DNA of 13,693 nucleotides, taken from the NCBI GenBank assembly GCA_032128395.1, contig JAQBGV010000082.1, forward strand, positions 1 to 13,693, in the 5' to 3' direction. Origin of the DNA: JAQBGV01 sp032128395. Its GTDB lineage: Bacteria > Planctomycetota > UBA8108 > UBA1146. Positions 6,921 to 13,693 of this stretch are shown piece after piece. A program made the position numbers and the translations under genes. Below the pieces are notes generated by a model. It was not told the origin of the DNA and did not search any database. It worked only from the letters and a program-made list of their open reading frames with translations. Each line of letters opens with the position of its first letter. Positions within the stretch are counted from its first letter, which is position 1.

Positions 6921-8749
6921 CGCGGGCGTTCGGAGGACTCCTCCCGCCCCGGCCCTTCGATGAGGAGGGTCCGGTCGATCCCTTCGACGGCGTACGTGCG
7001 AGTCTCACCCCCGGGCCAGTCGACCGTGAATTCCTCGACCGTCGTCGCCGAGCCGAGACCGAAGGTCAGGGGTGTCTCCGACTCGCTCAGGTACGAGGAT
7101 CCGGTGCGCACGAAGCGGGTCTGGACGCGACCCCCCGTGCGCAACCGTACGCGCGCGCCGATGGCCGTGGTGTTCGGGGGGGTCCCGAGGAGCCGTACCC
7201 GCAGGAAGTGGGGCTCGGGCACACCGGGAGCGGGATCGTTCCTCAGGAGCACGGGGGAGCCTCCGTTCGTGGTGATCACCAGGTCGAGGTCGCCGTCCCC
7301 ATCGATGTCCCCGGCGGCGAGGCCCCGGCCGACGCGGGGACACGAGAAGTCGGTGCCGACGTGGTCGCCGACCTCCTCGAAGCGTCCGCCGGGACGACCC
7401 GCGAACAGTTGGGAGCTCTGGGCGTGGGTGTGCCCGGGGGAGAAACGGGCGATGTCCGGCTCGATGTGGCCGTTGACCACGACGAGGTCCTCGAAGCCAT
7501 CGAGGTCGAGATCGAGGAAGGCGACCGCGAAGGCGAGGGGGCGATGGGTGGCAAGCTCCAGTCCTGCGCCCGCCGCGGCGGCGGCGAAGGTCCCCCGGGG
7601 CTCGCGACGGTAGAGGGAGATCGACTCGTCCGCGAAGTTCCCGATCGCGACCCCGGGCACCCCGTCCCCGGCGTACTCGGCGATGTCGATCCCCATCCCG
7701 GCGCGGGCGCGCCCCTGCTCGTCGTAGGCGATCCCGAGTTCGAGTCCGCGCTCCTCGAGCCGCCCGCCGCCCCGGTTGGCGAAAAGGAAGTTCGGTCGGG
7801 TGTCGTTCGCGACCACGATGTCGAGCCTGCGGTCCCCGTCGAGGTCCCATACCGCGACCCCGAGGGACTTCCCGATGAAGCGCGCCGTTCCCGCGGCCTC
7901 GCTGACGTCCTCGAAGCGGCCCGGCTCGCGCTGGAGGAAGAGTCGGCAGGGGAGCCCGTCGTAGTGGTCCGGGGTCGTGAACGCCTTCGTCGTCCCGTCG
8001 AGGGTGGTGAAGATCTCCCGCTCGGGGCTCCAAGCCACGTAGTTGGCGACGAACAGGTCGAGGTCGCCATCGCCGTCGACATCGAGCCACGTCGCGCCGG
8101 TCGACCACTCGGGGTGGCCCCCGTCCCCGGGCCCGGTCCCCGCCTCGCCGGTGCCCCCCCACCGGCCACCCGCCACCCCGGCGGCGGCGGTGACATCTGT
8201 GAAGACGCCGTCGTCGTTGCGGAGAAGCACGTTGTCACCGAGGGTGGTCAGGTAGAGGTCGGAGTCGCCATCGCCGTCGAAGTCGGCCACCGCGCACCCC
8301 ATCCCGTAGCAGACCACCCCCGCCCCGGTCGCCTCGGTGACGTCGAGGAACGTCCCGTCCCCTCGTCCGCGGTAGAGCGCACAGCGGCCGCGCGGCGTCT
8401 CCGGTACGGGCGAGCCTGGCCAGGCCCCGGAGCCGACGAGGAACAGGTCGAGGTTTCCATCGCCATCGTGGTCGAGGAAGGCCGCCCCGGCGCCCATCGT
8501 CTCCGGGAGGAGCTTCTCGCCGGTCCCGCCGGTGTCATGGCGGAATCGGATCCCCGCCCGTTCGGTGATCTCGACGAAGCGACGCGAGAACTCTGCGGGG
8601 CGATCTTCCGCCGGCGCAGGGGGGAGCGTCCCCTCGGGAGGTGCGTTCGCGGGGGGGCGGTCGCAGGAGGCGGGGCCAGCGGCGAGGGCGGCGGCGAGGA
8701 TGACGAGGGTCCCCACGAGGCGAGGCGCGCGCCGTGCGCGATGGCTCAC
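6917..8749 (-). CDS. Secreted FG-GAP/VCBS repeat protein with ASPIC/UnbV domain (CRTAC1-like), possible lipoprotein
   Basis: The product has 610 residues. A basic N-terminus (RARRAPR) and hydrophobic LVGTLVILAAALAAG lead to PASC, with Cys29 as a possible lipidation site; Pro at -3 makes the lipobox weak, so it could also be cleaved as a plain secreted protein. Six DxDxDG calcium-type loops (LDHDGDGNLDLF, ADFDGDGDSDLY, LDVDGDGDLDLF and others) build FG-GAP blades, and an ASPIC/UnbV domain occupies about 531-600 (TGSSYLSES, LGLG, DWPGGETRTY). It is a paralogue of the protein at 1895-3820 but is exported rather than anchored by a helix. The GTG start at 8749 overlaps the regulator's stop in GTGA, so it is co-translated with the two-component pair. 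It may help sense the signal (inference); the biochemical role of the family is unknown. Confidence 0.87.
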   Translation of the reverse strand: MSHRARRAPRLVGTLVILAAALAAGPASCDRPPANAPPEGTLPPAPAEDRPAEFSRRFVEITERAGIRFRHDTGGTGEKLLPETMGAGAAFLDHDGDGNLDLFLVGSGAWPGSPVPETPRGRCALYRGRGDGTFLDVTEATGAGVVCYGMGCAVADFDGDGDSDLYLTTLGDNVLLRNDDGVFTDVTAAAGVAGGRWGGTGEAGTGPGDGGHPEWSTGATWLDVDGDGDLDLFVANYVAWSPEREIFTTLDGTTKAFTTPDHYDGLPCRLFLQREPGRFEDVSEAAGTARFIGKSLGVAVWDLDGDRRLDIVVANDTRPNFLFANRGGGRLEERGLELGIAYDEQGRARAGMGIDIAEYAGDGVPGVAIGNFADESISLYRREPRGTFAAAAAGAGLELATHRPLAFAVAFLDLDLDGFEDLVVVNGHIEPDIARFSPGHTHAQSSQLFAGRPGGRFEEVGDHVGTDFSCPRVGRGLAAGDIDGDGDLDLVITTNGGSPVLLRNDPAPGVPEPHFLRVRLLGTPPNTTAIGARVRLRTGGRVQTRFVRTGSSYLSESETPLTFGLGSATTVEEFTVDWPGGETRTYAVEGIDRTLLIEGPGREESSERPR

Positions 8750-10107
8750 GACTCTCCGAGCCCGTGCTTGCGCAGGTGGTAGGCGAGGTTGCGGGGGTCG
8801 ATCCCGAGCAGATCCGCCGCCTCGCGTTTCCGTCCCTCGGTCTGGGCGAGCGCCTCGATGATCAGCGTGCGCTCGAGCGCCTCGGTGCGCGGCTTGATGC
8901 GGAGGTCGGCGCCGAGAGCGTCCTCAACCGCGGCCCGGTCCCCCGTCGGCGGTCCGAGGATCCGACGGAACAGGGCGCCATCGAGTCGGTCCTCCCCGGC
9001 AAGGAGAGTTGCCCGTTCGATGATGTTCCGCAGCTCGCGGACGTTCCCCGGCCAGCCGTACCCCCGCAGCGCCGCGAGCGCCTCCTCGCCGAGCGGCTCG
9101 CGGTGGCCGAGGCGCGCGAGGAAGTGTCCTGCCAGCGCTGCGATGTCCCCCCTGTGCTCGCGCAGGGGCGGGACCCGGATCGGGAAGATCGCCAGCCGGT
9201 AGTACAGGTCGGAGCGGAATCCGCCCTCCTCGACTCGCGCCTCCAGGTCCTCGTTCGTCACCGCGACCACGCGCACATCTGCGAGCCGGGTGCGGGAGTC
9301 GCCGATCACCTGGTACTCGCCGCTCTCGAGCACCCGCAGGAGCTTCGCCTGCAGCCCCGCGTGCAGGGTGCCGATCTCGTCGAGGAACAGGGTGCCCCCG
9401 GTGGCCTCGGCGAAGCGGCCGGTCCGGTCTTCGGTCGCTCCGGTGAATGCACCGCGGCGGTGGCCGAAGAGCTCGCTCTCGAAAAGGGGCTCGGGGATCG
9501 CGGCGCAGTTCACGCGGACGAACGGGGCGGCGGCCCGGGGGCTGCGGGTGTGAATCGCCCGTGCCACCAGCTCCTTGCCGGTCCCGCTCTCACCGGTGAC
9601 AAGGACGGTGGCATCGCTCGGCGCGACGCGGTCGATCGCGGCGCGGATCTCACGCATCGCCGGAGAGTCGCCGACCATCTCCTCCGGACCCCGCAGGTCG
9701 CGGACCTCGTGGCGGAGGTGACGGACCTCGGAAAGGAGTCGGCGGCGGTCGATCGCACGCGTGACGAGATGCACGAACTGGTCGGGGTCGACCGGCTTCT
9801 GGATGAAGTCCGCGGCCCCCGCCTTCATCGCCCGGACCGCGTCGGGAACAGTGCCAACGCCGGTCAGGACGAGGACCGGGAGGTCGGGGTCGGTGGCGCG
9901 GACCTCCTCGAGCAGCTCCATGCCGTCGCCGTCCGGCATCTGCAGGTCGGTTGCGACCAGGTCGACCCGCTCGCGCGCGAGGATCCCCAGTGCCTCGTGC
10001 CCCGTCGCCGCGCCGAGGGTGCGACACCCCTCCGCCTCGAGGAGGGCGAGCAAGGAGTCGCGGACGAACGACTCGTCATCGACGACCAGGACGGTGCGTG
10101 GGGTCAT
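8746..10107 (-). CDS. NtrC-family sigma-54-dependent response regulator
   Basis: The product has 453 residues, the usual length for the family. The receiver domain (1-120) has the acidic pair D10/D11, phospho-acceptor Asp54 (ATDLQMP), Thr82 and Lys104. The AAA+ domain (about 145-365) has Walker A GESGTGKE (172-179), the sigma-54-contacting GAFTGA loop (219-224), Walker B GTLFLDEIG (238-246), arginine fingers around FRSDLYYRL (297-305) and WPGNVREL (352-359). A Fis-type helix-turn-helix ends the protein (about 425-449: KREAADLLGI then LAYHLRKHGL). All key residues are present, so it should be an active ATPase activator. The ATG at 10107 follows GGGAG by a short spacer and lies within the last 32 bp of the kinase gene. 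Its likely target is the sigma-54 promoter at 6767-6782 in the same cluster (inference). Confidence 0.95.
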   Translation of the reverse strand: MTPRTVLVVDDESFVRDSLLALLEAEGCRTLGAATGHEALGILARERVDLVATDLQMPDGDGMELLEEVRATDPDLPVLVLTGVGTVPDAVRAMKAGAADFIQKPVDPDQFVHLVTRAIDRRRLLSEVRHLRHEVRDLRGPEEMVGDSPAMREIRAAIDRVAPSDATVLVTGESGTGKELVARAIHTRSPRAAAPFVRVNCAAIPEPLFESELFGHRRGAFTGATEDRTGRFAEATGGTLFLDEIGTLHAGLQAKLLRVLESGEYQVIGDSRTRLADVRVVAVTNEDLEARVEEGGFRSDLYYRLAIFPIRVPPLREHRGDIAALAGHFLARLGHREPLGEEALAALRGYGWPGNVRELRNIIERATLLAGEDRLDGALFRRILGPPTGDRAAVEDALGADLRIKPRTEALERTLIIEALAQTEGRKREAADLLGIDPRNLAYHLRKHGLGES

Positions 10108-11866
10108 CGTATCTCCCGCGAGGTCGAGGAGGGGGGGGCGGGCCGGCGGGCAGCCGCAGTACGAAGCGCGCTCCCCCCTCGGCGCGGTTCGCCGCCGCGA
10201 TCGATCCGCCGTGGGCGCTCATGATACCACGGGAGATCGCGAGCCCGAGGCCGAGGCCCTCGGGGCCGGTGGTGAAGAATGGGTCGAAGAGGCGCTCGAG
10301 ATGGTCGGAGGGAATCCCGGGACCCTCGTCCTCCACCGCGAGCTCGAGGGCCGGGCGATCGCTTCCCCCGACGCGGCGGGCGACCACCCGGATCGTCCCC
10401 TCCCCGCGCATCGCGCGGCCGGCGTTGAGGAACAGGTTGAGGACGACCTGCTCGAGGCGACCCGAGTCCCCGGGAAGGGGAAGGGGCGCGTCGAGGCCGA
10501 CCCTCTCCACCGCCACCTGCCGCAGCTGGGGATCGTATCGGCCGAGTGTGAGCGCGCGATCGACGATGCGGGCGAGATCCGCGGAGGTGTCGCCGCTCGG
10601 TGGGCGCGAGACGCTCGACAGGTCGCGCACTATGTCCCGGATGCGCGCGAAACCGAGCCGCACGTTCTCGAGATACTCGCGCCGCTTCTCGGGCGAGACC
10701 CCATCCCGCTCGAGCAGGGCGAGGTAGTTGCCGATCCCCTCGAGGGGGTTGTTGATCTCGTGGGCGACGCCTGCGGTGATCAGCCCGAGGGCACCGATCC
10801 GTTCCGAGATCTGGAGCCGTCGCTCGAGCTCCTGTTGCTGCTTCTCCTCCTCGAGTCGGATCGCCCGCCGGCTCACTCGCACGAAAATGACCGCCACCGC
10901 GGCGAGGGCCACGATCACCAGCACCATCGACCCGATCACCCCGCGGCTCTCCGCGCGCAGCCCCCCCGCGGCGGCGTCCAGTGCCGACGTCGGTACCGCG
11001 ACGACGAACCGCCACCCGATCCGGTCCCCGACCGGGCGGGAGAGGAAGTGGGTCGAGTCCTCGACGGCCCGCTCATCACCGGAGAGCAGCGACTCCGCGA
11101 CCGCGGGGTGGTCGCGGCGCAGGTCGCTCCCCCCGGGGCGCTCGCGGTACCGCGCCGAGTGGGCGAGGTAGCGGCCGTCGGAGTCGATGAGGAACGCTTC
11201 GATCCCGTCGATCGGCGCGAACTCGCGTACCCGTTCGAGGAGCGGAGCGGCGTAGACGGTGAGGACGAGGGAGCCGAGTCTCGGCAGCTCGCCGTACTGG
11301 CCCCCGACCCCGGCGACGTAGTGGAAGACCTGACGCTGGCTGGGGGGGACCTCCACGCGCTCGCGATCGATGACGAGAGGGGTGCGGCCGATCTCCCCCG
11401 GCTCCAAGGTGCGGGCGAGGTCGAGGAGCTCGACGTCCCGCTTCGGCGAGAGGAGCGCAGGGGGGATCGTCCCGACCCCGCCGGCGGTGCCGATGCGCTC
11501 GCAGCGGATCCACTCGCGGCCTTCGAGATCGAGGACCCGCACCCGGTCGATCGCCCGGTACGTGAAGAGGTAGCTGCGGAGGTGGCGCTCGACCTCTGCA
11601 CGGGGAGTCGGATCCACGTCCGGCTCGAGGAGGAATTGCGCGAGCGCCGGCACCGAGGACAGGTAGCGGGCGTGGTCGCGCGGCTCCTCGATCAGCTTCG
11701 CGAGCGCGTTGGCGAGGTCGTCCTGCGCGCGCTCGATCGTGGTGCCGAGCAGCTCGGCGTGGCTGCGCCGCCGCACGGCATCGAGACTCCGCAGACCGTG
11801 GCCGACCTCGAGCCCCGCGAGCCCGATGAACACCACGACGAGGAGGATCAGCCGTAGGTTTGTCAC
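10076..11866 (-). CDS. Membrane sensor histidine kinase with Cache-like periplasmic domain (NtrB/DctB type)
   Basis: The product has 596 residues. Two membrane helices (about 5-23 and 309-329) bracket a roughly 285-residue periplasmic region. Its FLIDSDGRYLAHS (225-237) and RIGWRFVVAVPTSAL (282-296) stretches are typical of double-Cache sensors, which bind small ligands. I see no clear HAMP; a short glutamate/glutamine coiled segment (335-355) leads to the H-box AGVAHEINNPL with phospho-acceptor His369. The ATPase domain has the N-box (N477/N481), G1 DEGPGIP (513-519), LFDPFF (526-531) and G2 GLGLGLA (537-543). The start is GTG 11866, chosen because the first helix follows at once and no nearer start is seen; its ribosome site is weak. 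The open frame continues to 12340 but that part does not look like this protein. It overlaps the regulator by 32 bp, so they form a cognate pair. Confidence 0.92.
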   Translation of the reverse strand: MTNLRLILLVVVFIGLAGLEVGHGLRSLDAVRRRSHAELLGTTIERAQDDLANALAKLIEEPRDHARYLSSVPALAQFLLEPDVDPTPRAEVERHLRSYLFTYRAIDRVRVLDLEGREWIRCERIGTAGGVGTIPPALLSPKRDVELLDLARTLEPGEIGRTPLVIDRERVEVPPSQRQVFHYVAGVGGQYGELPRLGSLVLTVYAAPLLERVREFAPIDGIEAFLIDSDGRYLAHSARYRERPGGSDLRRDHPAVAESLLSGDERAVEDSTHFLSRPVGDRIGWRFVVAVPTSALDAAAGGLRAESRGVIGSMVLVIVALAAVAVIFVRVSRRAIRLEEEKQQQELERRLQISERIGALGLITAGVAHEINNPLEGIGNYLALLERDGVSPEKRREYLENVRLGFARIRDIVRDLSSVSRPPSGDTSADLARIVDRALTLGRYDPQLRQVAVERVGLDAPLPLPGDSGRLEQVVLNLFLNAGRAMRGEGTIRVVARRVGGSDRPALELAVEDEGPGIPSDHLERLFDPFFTTGPEGLGLGLAISRGIMSAHGGSIAAANRAEGGARFVLRLPAGPPPPPRPRGRYDDPTHRPGRR

Positions 11867-12033
11867 GGGACCGGTGCGCTCCGCTCTCTCTGCGCCCGCC
11901 GCTTCTCGGTCACCGTGGTCCGCGGAGACGACCCGCGCCCGAACCGTGGGAATCCGACCGAGACCTCCATCCTCCGGTCGGGTCGGGGATTTTCCAACCC
12001 TTCCCGGCGGCACGACGACTCCTGCCGGTGCCC

Positions 12034-12097
12034 CCTCCGTACGGTTCGAGTCTTGTTGTCCATGTCTCGAGCATCGCCCATGGAGGGAGAGCGACAA
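12034..12097. repeat. R2', right copy of imperfect 64-bp repeat
   Basis: It matches 376-439 at 61 of 64 positions, same orientation. The hairpin arm CGATG of the left copy is CCATG here without a compensating change, which argues against a conserved stem. On the minus strand the sequence flanking it (GGGTCTGACTTCAACTTTG) is not fully shared with the left copy. It lies about 170 bp upstream of the kinase start. Confidence 0.8.
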
Positions 12098-12153
12098 AGT
12101 TGAAGTCAGACCCGACGTCGACGATAGGGGCGACTTCTCGCGCGGAAAAGTGC

Positions 12154-12167
12154 CGAATGTTCTGGAG
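12154..12167. repeat. Short near-repeat, copy 1
   Basis: CGAATGTTCTGGAG matches CGAACATTCTGGAG at 12235-12248 at 12 of 14 bases, 81 bp (27 codons) apart. It contains the inverted repeat GTTCT-GG-AGAAC when extended to 12170. It may be an operator pair or the edges of an inserted or retained fragment. Confidence 0.4.
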
Positions 12168-12234
12168 AACCGCTCCCCTCCCCACACCTCGACCCGCTCC
12201 CCCGTCACCGTCACCGCTCCGTGCTGGACGTCGA

Positions 12235-12248
12235 CGAACATTCTGGAG
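12235..12248. repeat. Short near-repeat, copy 2
   Basis: CGAACATTCTGGAG is the partner of 12154-12167. Together they bracket the coding-like island on the minus strand. Confidence 0.4.
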
Positions 12249-12326
12249 TTTCGTGAGCGAACTCTCGCCATCGCAATCTCGCTACCACTCGTGGAGGCGC
12301 GAGGAAGAGTGCGGGTTCGACGACCT

Positions 12327-12445
12327 CTCGTCATGTCCACGATCCTCGCCGCAAAATTGACACAGGCGGAGATCGCGCCGTCAGCGAGCAGCGTTGGCGG
12401 CGTCGTAGTTCACTCGGTGACTCCGGTGGGGCCGGGCGCCGGGCG
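12327..12445. repeat. R1', right copy of perfect 119-bp direct repeat
   Basis: It is identical to 1-119 in the same orientation. Here both edges are visible: the sequence to its right diverges at 12446, and what lies left of 12327 cannot be compared because the other copy is cut by the window. It begins 50 bp beyond the DUF1501 stop codon on the minus strand. It contains the same potential hairpin at 12377-12401. Confidence 0.9.
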
Positions 12446-12495
12446 CTTCGAATCGGCAGGGCACTCGCGCGCCAGAACCCGCGACCCCAGCGCGC

Positions 12496-13693
12496 TCAGG
12501 CGATCAGCTCCGGCACCACGCGCCCGTGCACGTCGGTCAGGCGGAAGTCGCGCCCCTGGAACGGGTACGTCAAGCGGGTGTGGTCGACGCCGAGGAGGTG
12601 GAGGATCGTCGCCTGCAGGTCGTGGACGTGGACCTCGCCCGAAACGATGCGGTAGCCGAGCTCGTCGGTCCGCCCGTGGACCGACCCCGCGCGCACTCCT
12701 CCTCCCGCCATCCAGATCGTGTAGCAGTGGGGGTGATGGTCGCGGCCGAGGAACTTCGATCCGTTGCGCTCCTCGTTCATCGCGGTGCGGCCGAATTCAC
12801 CGGTCCACAGGACGAGCGTGTCCTCGAGGAGCCCGCGTCGCTTGAGGTCGGTGATCAGTGCGGCGATCGGTCGATCGGTCTGAAGACACTTCTTCGGCAG
12901 CTGGGTGATCAAGTCGTCCGACGGGTTCGTTCCGTGGATGTCCCATCCCCAGTCGAAGAGTTGCACGAATCGCACCCCCGACTCGACGAGACGCCGCGCG
13001 AGGAGGCAGTTGTTCGCGAAACTCGCCTTGCCCGGTTCGGCGCCGTACTCGCTGATCGTCGCGGGGCTCTCCTTCGAGATGTCCATCACCCCCGGCACCG
13101 AGACCTGCATCCGGTACGCGAGTTCGTACTGCTCGATTCGTTCGAGGGTGCGCGGGTCGCCGTGACGTTTCGCCTCGATGCGGTTCAGTTCGGCGAGTGC
13201 ATCGAGCTCGCGCCGCCGGGTCCCGCGATCGATCCCCGCCGGATCATTCACGTAGAGGACCGGGTCCCCGGTGCTCCGGCACTGCACCCCTTGGTGCACC
13301 GTCGGCAGGAAGCCGCTCCCCCACACGCTCTTCCCCGCGCTCGGCGTGTTCCCGCCGGAGACGAGGACGACGAAGCCGGGGAGGTCCAGGTTCTCGCTCC
13401 CGAGTCCCCAGGTGATCCACGAGCCCATCGACGGCCGGCCGAGTCGCGATGATCCGGAGTAGAGGAAGAGCTGCGCCGGCGCGTGATTGAACTGATCGGT
13501 GCGCATCGACCGGACCACGCAGACGTCATCGACGATGCGCGAGAAGTGCGGCAGGAGCTCCGACACTTCGGTTCCGGCCTGTCCGTGCGGTCGGAACGAG
13601 TAGGGGGAGGCGAGGATCTTCGGGTGCCCCTTGATGAACGCGAAACGCTCGCCGGCGAGGAACGAGTCGGGGCACGGCTCGCCGTCGAGGGGG
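12496..13693 (-). CDS. DUF1501 family protein, N-terminal part missing (window edge)
   Basis: The visible 398 residues are open through the right edge, so the start lies outside the window. The first visible residues include PCPDSFLAGERFAFIKGHPK and then SPYSF and SELLPH, which are very typical of planctomycetal DUF1501 proteins. Downstream are MRTDQFNHAPAQLF, RRLVESGVRFVQLFDWGWD, LWTGEFGRTAMNE, RDHHPHCYTIWMAGGGV and VHGRTDELGYRIV. The family belongs to the alkaline-phosphatase/sulfatase-like fold by known similarity; its reaction is not established. Its genes usually follow a DUF1549/DUF1553 cytochrome-like gene, which would lie beyond the window. The C-terminus is complete (TGA at 12498-12496). 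It is separated by 629 bp from the kinase and is probably not part of that unit. Confidence 0.92.
   Translation of the reverse strand, partial: PLDGEPCPDSFLAGERFAFIKGHPKILASPYSFRPHGQAGTEVSELLPHFSRIVDDVCVVRSMRTDQFNHAPAQLFLYSGSSRLGRPSMGSWITWGLGSENLDLPGFVVLVSGGNTPSAGKSVWGSGFLPTVHQGVQCRSTGDPVLYVNDPAGIDRGTRRRELDALAELNRIEAKRHGDPRTLERIEQYELAYRMQVSVPGVMDISKESPATISEYGAEPGKASFANNCLLARRLVESGVRFVQLFDWGWDIHGTNPSDDLITQLPKKCLQTDRPIAALITDLKRRGLLEDTLVLWTGEFGRTAMNEERNGSKFLGRDHHPHCYTIWMAGGGVRAGSVHGRTDELGYRIVSGEVHVHDLQATILHLLGVDHTRLTYPFQGRDFRLTDVHGRVVPELIA

Larger units (their letters stand above)
11867..12495. other. Right non-coding region with R2', R1' and a coding-like island
   Basis: This 629-bp gap separates the DUF1501 stop from the kinase start. 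It presumably holds the promoter of the kinase-regulator-FG-GAP unit, but I find no convincing -35/-10 or -24/-12 match on the minus strand. It contains R2' (12034-12097), two 14-bp near repeats (12154-12167, 12235-12248) and R1' (12327-12445). A GGGT...ACCC inverted repeat sits near 11980-12000. Near 12467-12495, just after the DUF1501 stop, GCGCGC arms could pair, but no T-run follows, so no terminator is called. The 12155-12241 stretch reads like a protein fragment on minus (see findings). Confidence 0.55.

Noticed and set aside
6685..7008. N-terminal extension of the cytochrome (open frame up to 7008)
   Set aside because: It would overlap the end of the upstream FG-GAP gene and cover the sigma-54 promoter; the ATG at 6684 has a strong AGAAGGA site.
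297..11857. Long open frames on the plus strand that nearly tile the window (for example 297-2036, 1688-3763, 3760-6819, 6683-8782, 8734-10224, 9761-11857)
   Set aside because: They lie opposite clear minus-strand genes, have low-complexity Arg/Pro/Val/Glu-rich products with no recognisable domain, and arise because G/C-ending codons on minus rarely give stops on plus.
11867..12340. N-terminal extension of the histidine kinase (open frame up to 12340)
   Set aside because: It runs through repeat R2' and lacks kinase-like features; the first membrane helix begins right after the GTG at 11866.

Overview
This window is strongly G+C rich with almost every third codon position G or C. It carries seven protein genes, all read from the minus strand. 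The gene set points to a bacterium of the phylum Planctomycetota: a DUF1501 protein, two FG-GAP/ASPIC (CRTAC1-like) proteins, a multihaem cytochrome fused to TPRs, and an alginate-export-type porin. This lineage call rests on family knowledge; no marker gene is present.

Layout, in the direction of transcription (right to left): (i) the C-terminal part of a DUF1501 protein (12496-13693, cut by the window edge). (ii) A 629-bp non-coding stretch (11867-12495) with one copy each of two repeats, R1' and R2'. (iii) A signalling unit of three overlapping genes: a membrane histidine kinase with a Cache-like outer domain (10076-11866), an NtrC-type sigma-54 response regulator (8746-10107) and a secreted FG-GAP/ASPIC protein (6917-8749). 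(iv) A 232-bp gap (6685-6916) with a well-matched sigma-54 (-24/-12) promoter and an upstream near-palindrome. (v) An effector unit of three overlapping genes: a membrane protein fusing a b-type-haem-like five-helix domain, five c-haem sites and TPRs (3817-6684), a membrane-anchored FG-GAP/ASPIC protein (1895-3820) and an outer-membrane beta-barrel porin (462-1895). (vi) A second non-coding stretch (1-461) with R1 and R2.

Working model (inference): the kinase senses something in the periplasm and phosphorylates the regulator. The regulator then drives the sigma-54 promoter in front of the cytochrome-FG-GAP-porin unit. That unit could carry electrons from the quinone pool into the periplasm, and perhaps on to an acceptor or donor at the outer membrane, or couple redox chemistry to uptake through the porin. 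The six-gene block lies between two copies of a perfect 119-bp direct repeat. I see no tRNA, rRNA, CRISPR array, transposase or integrase.
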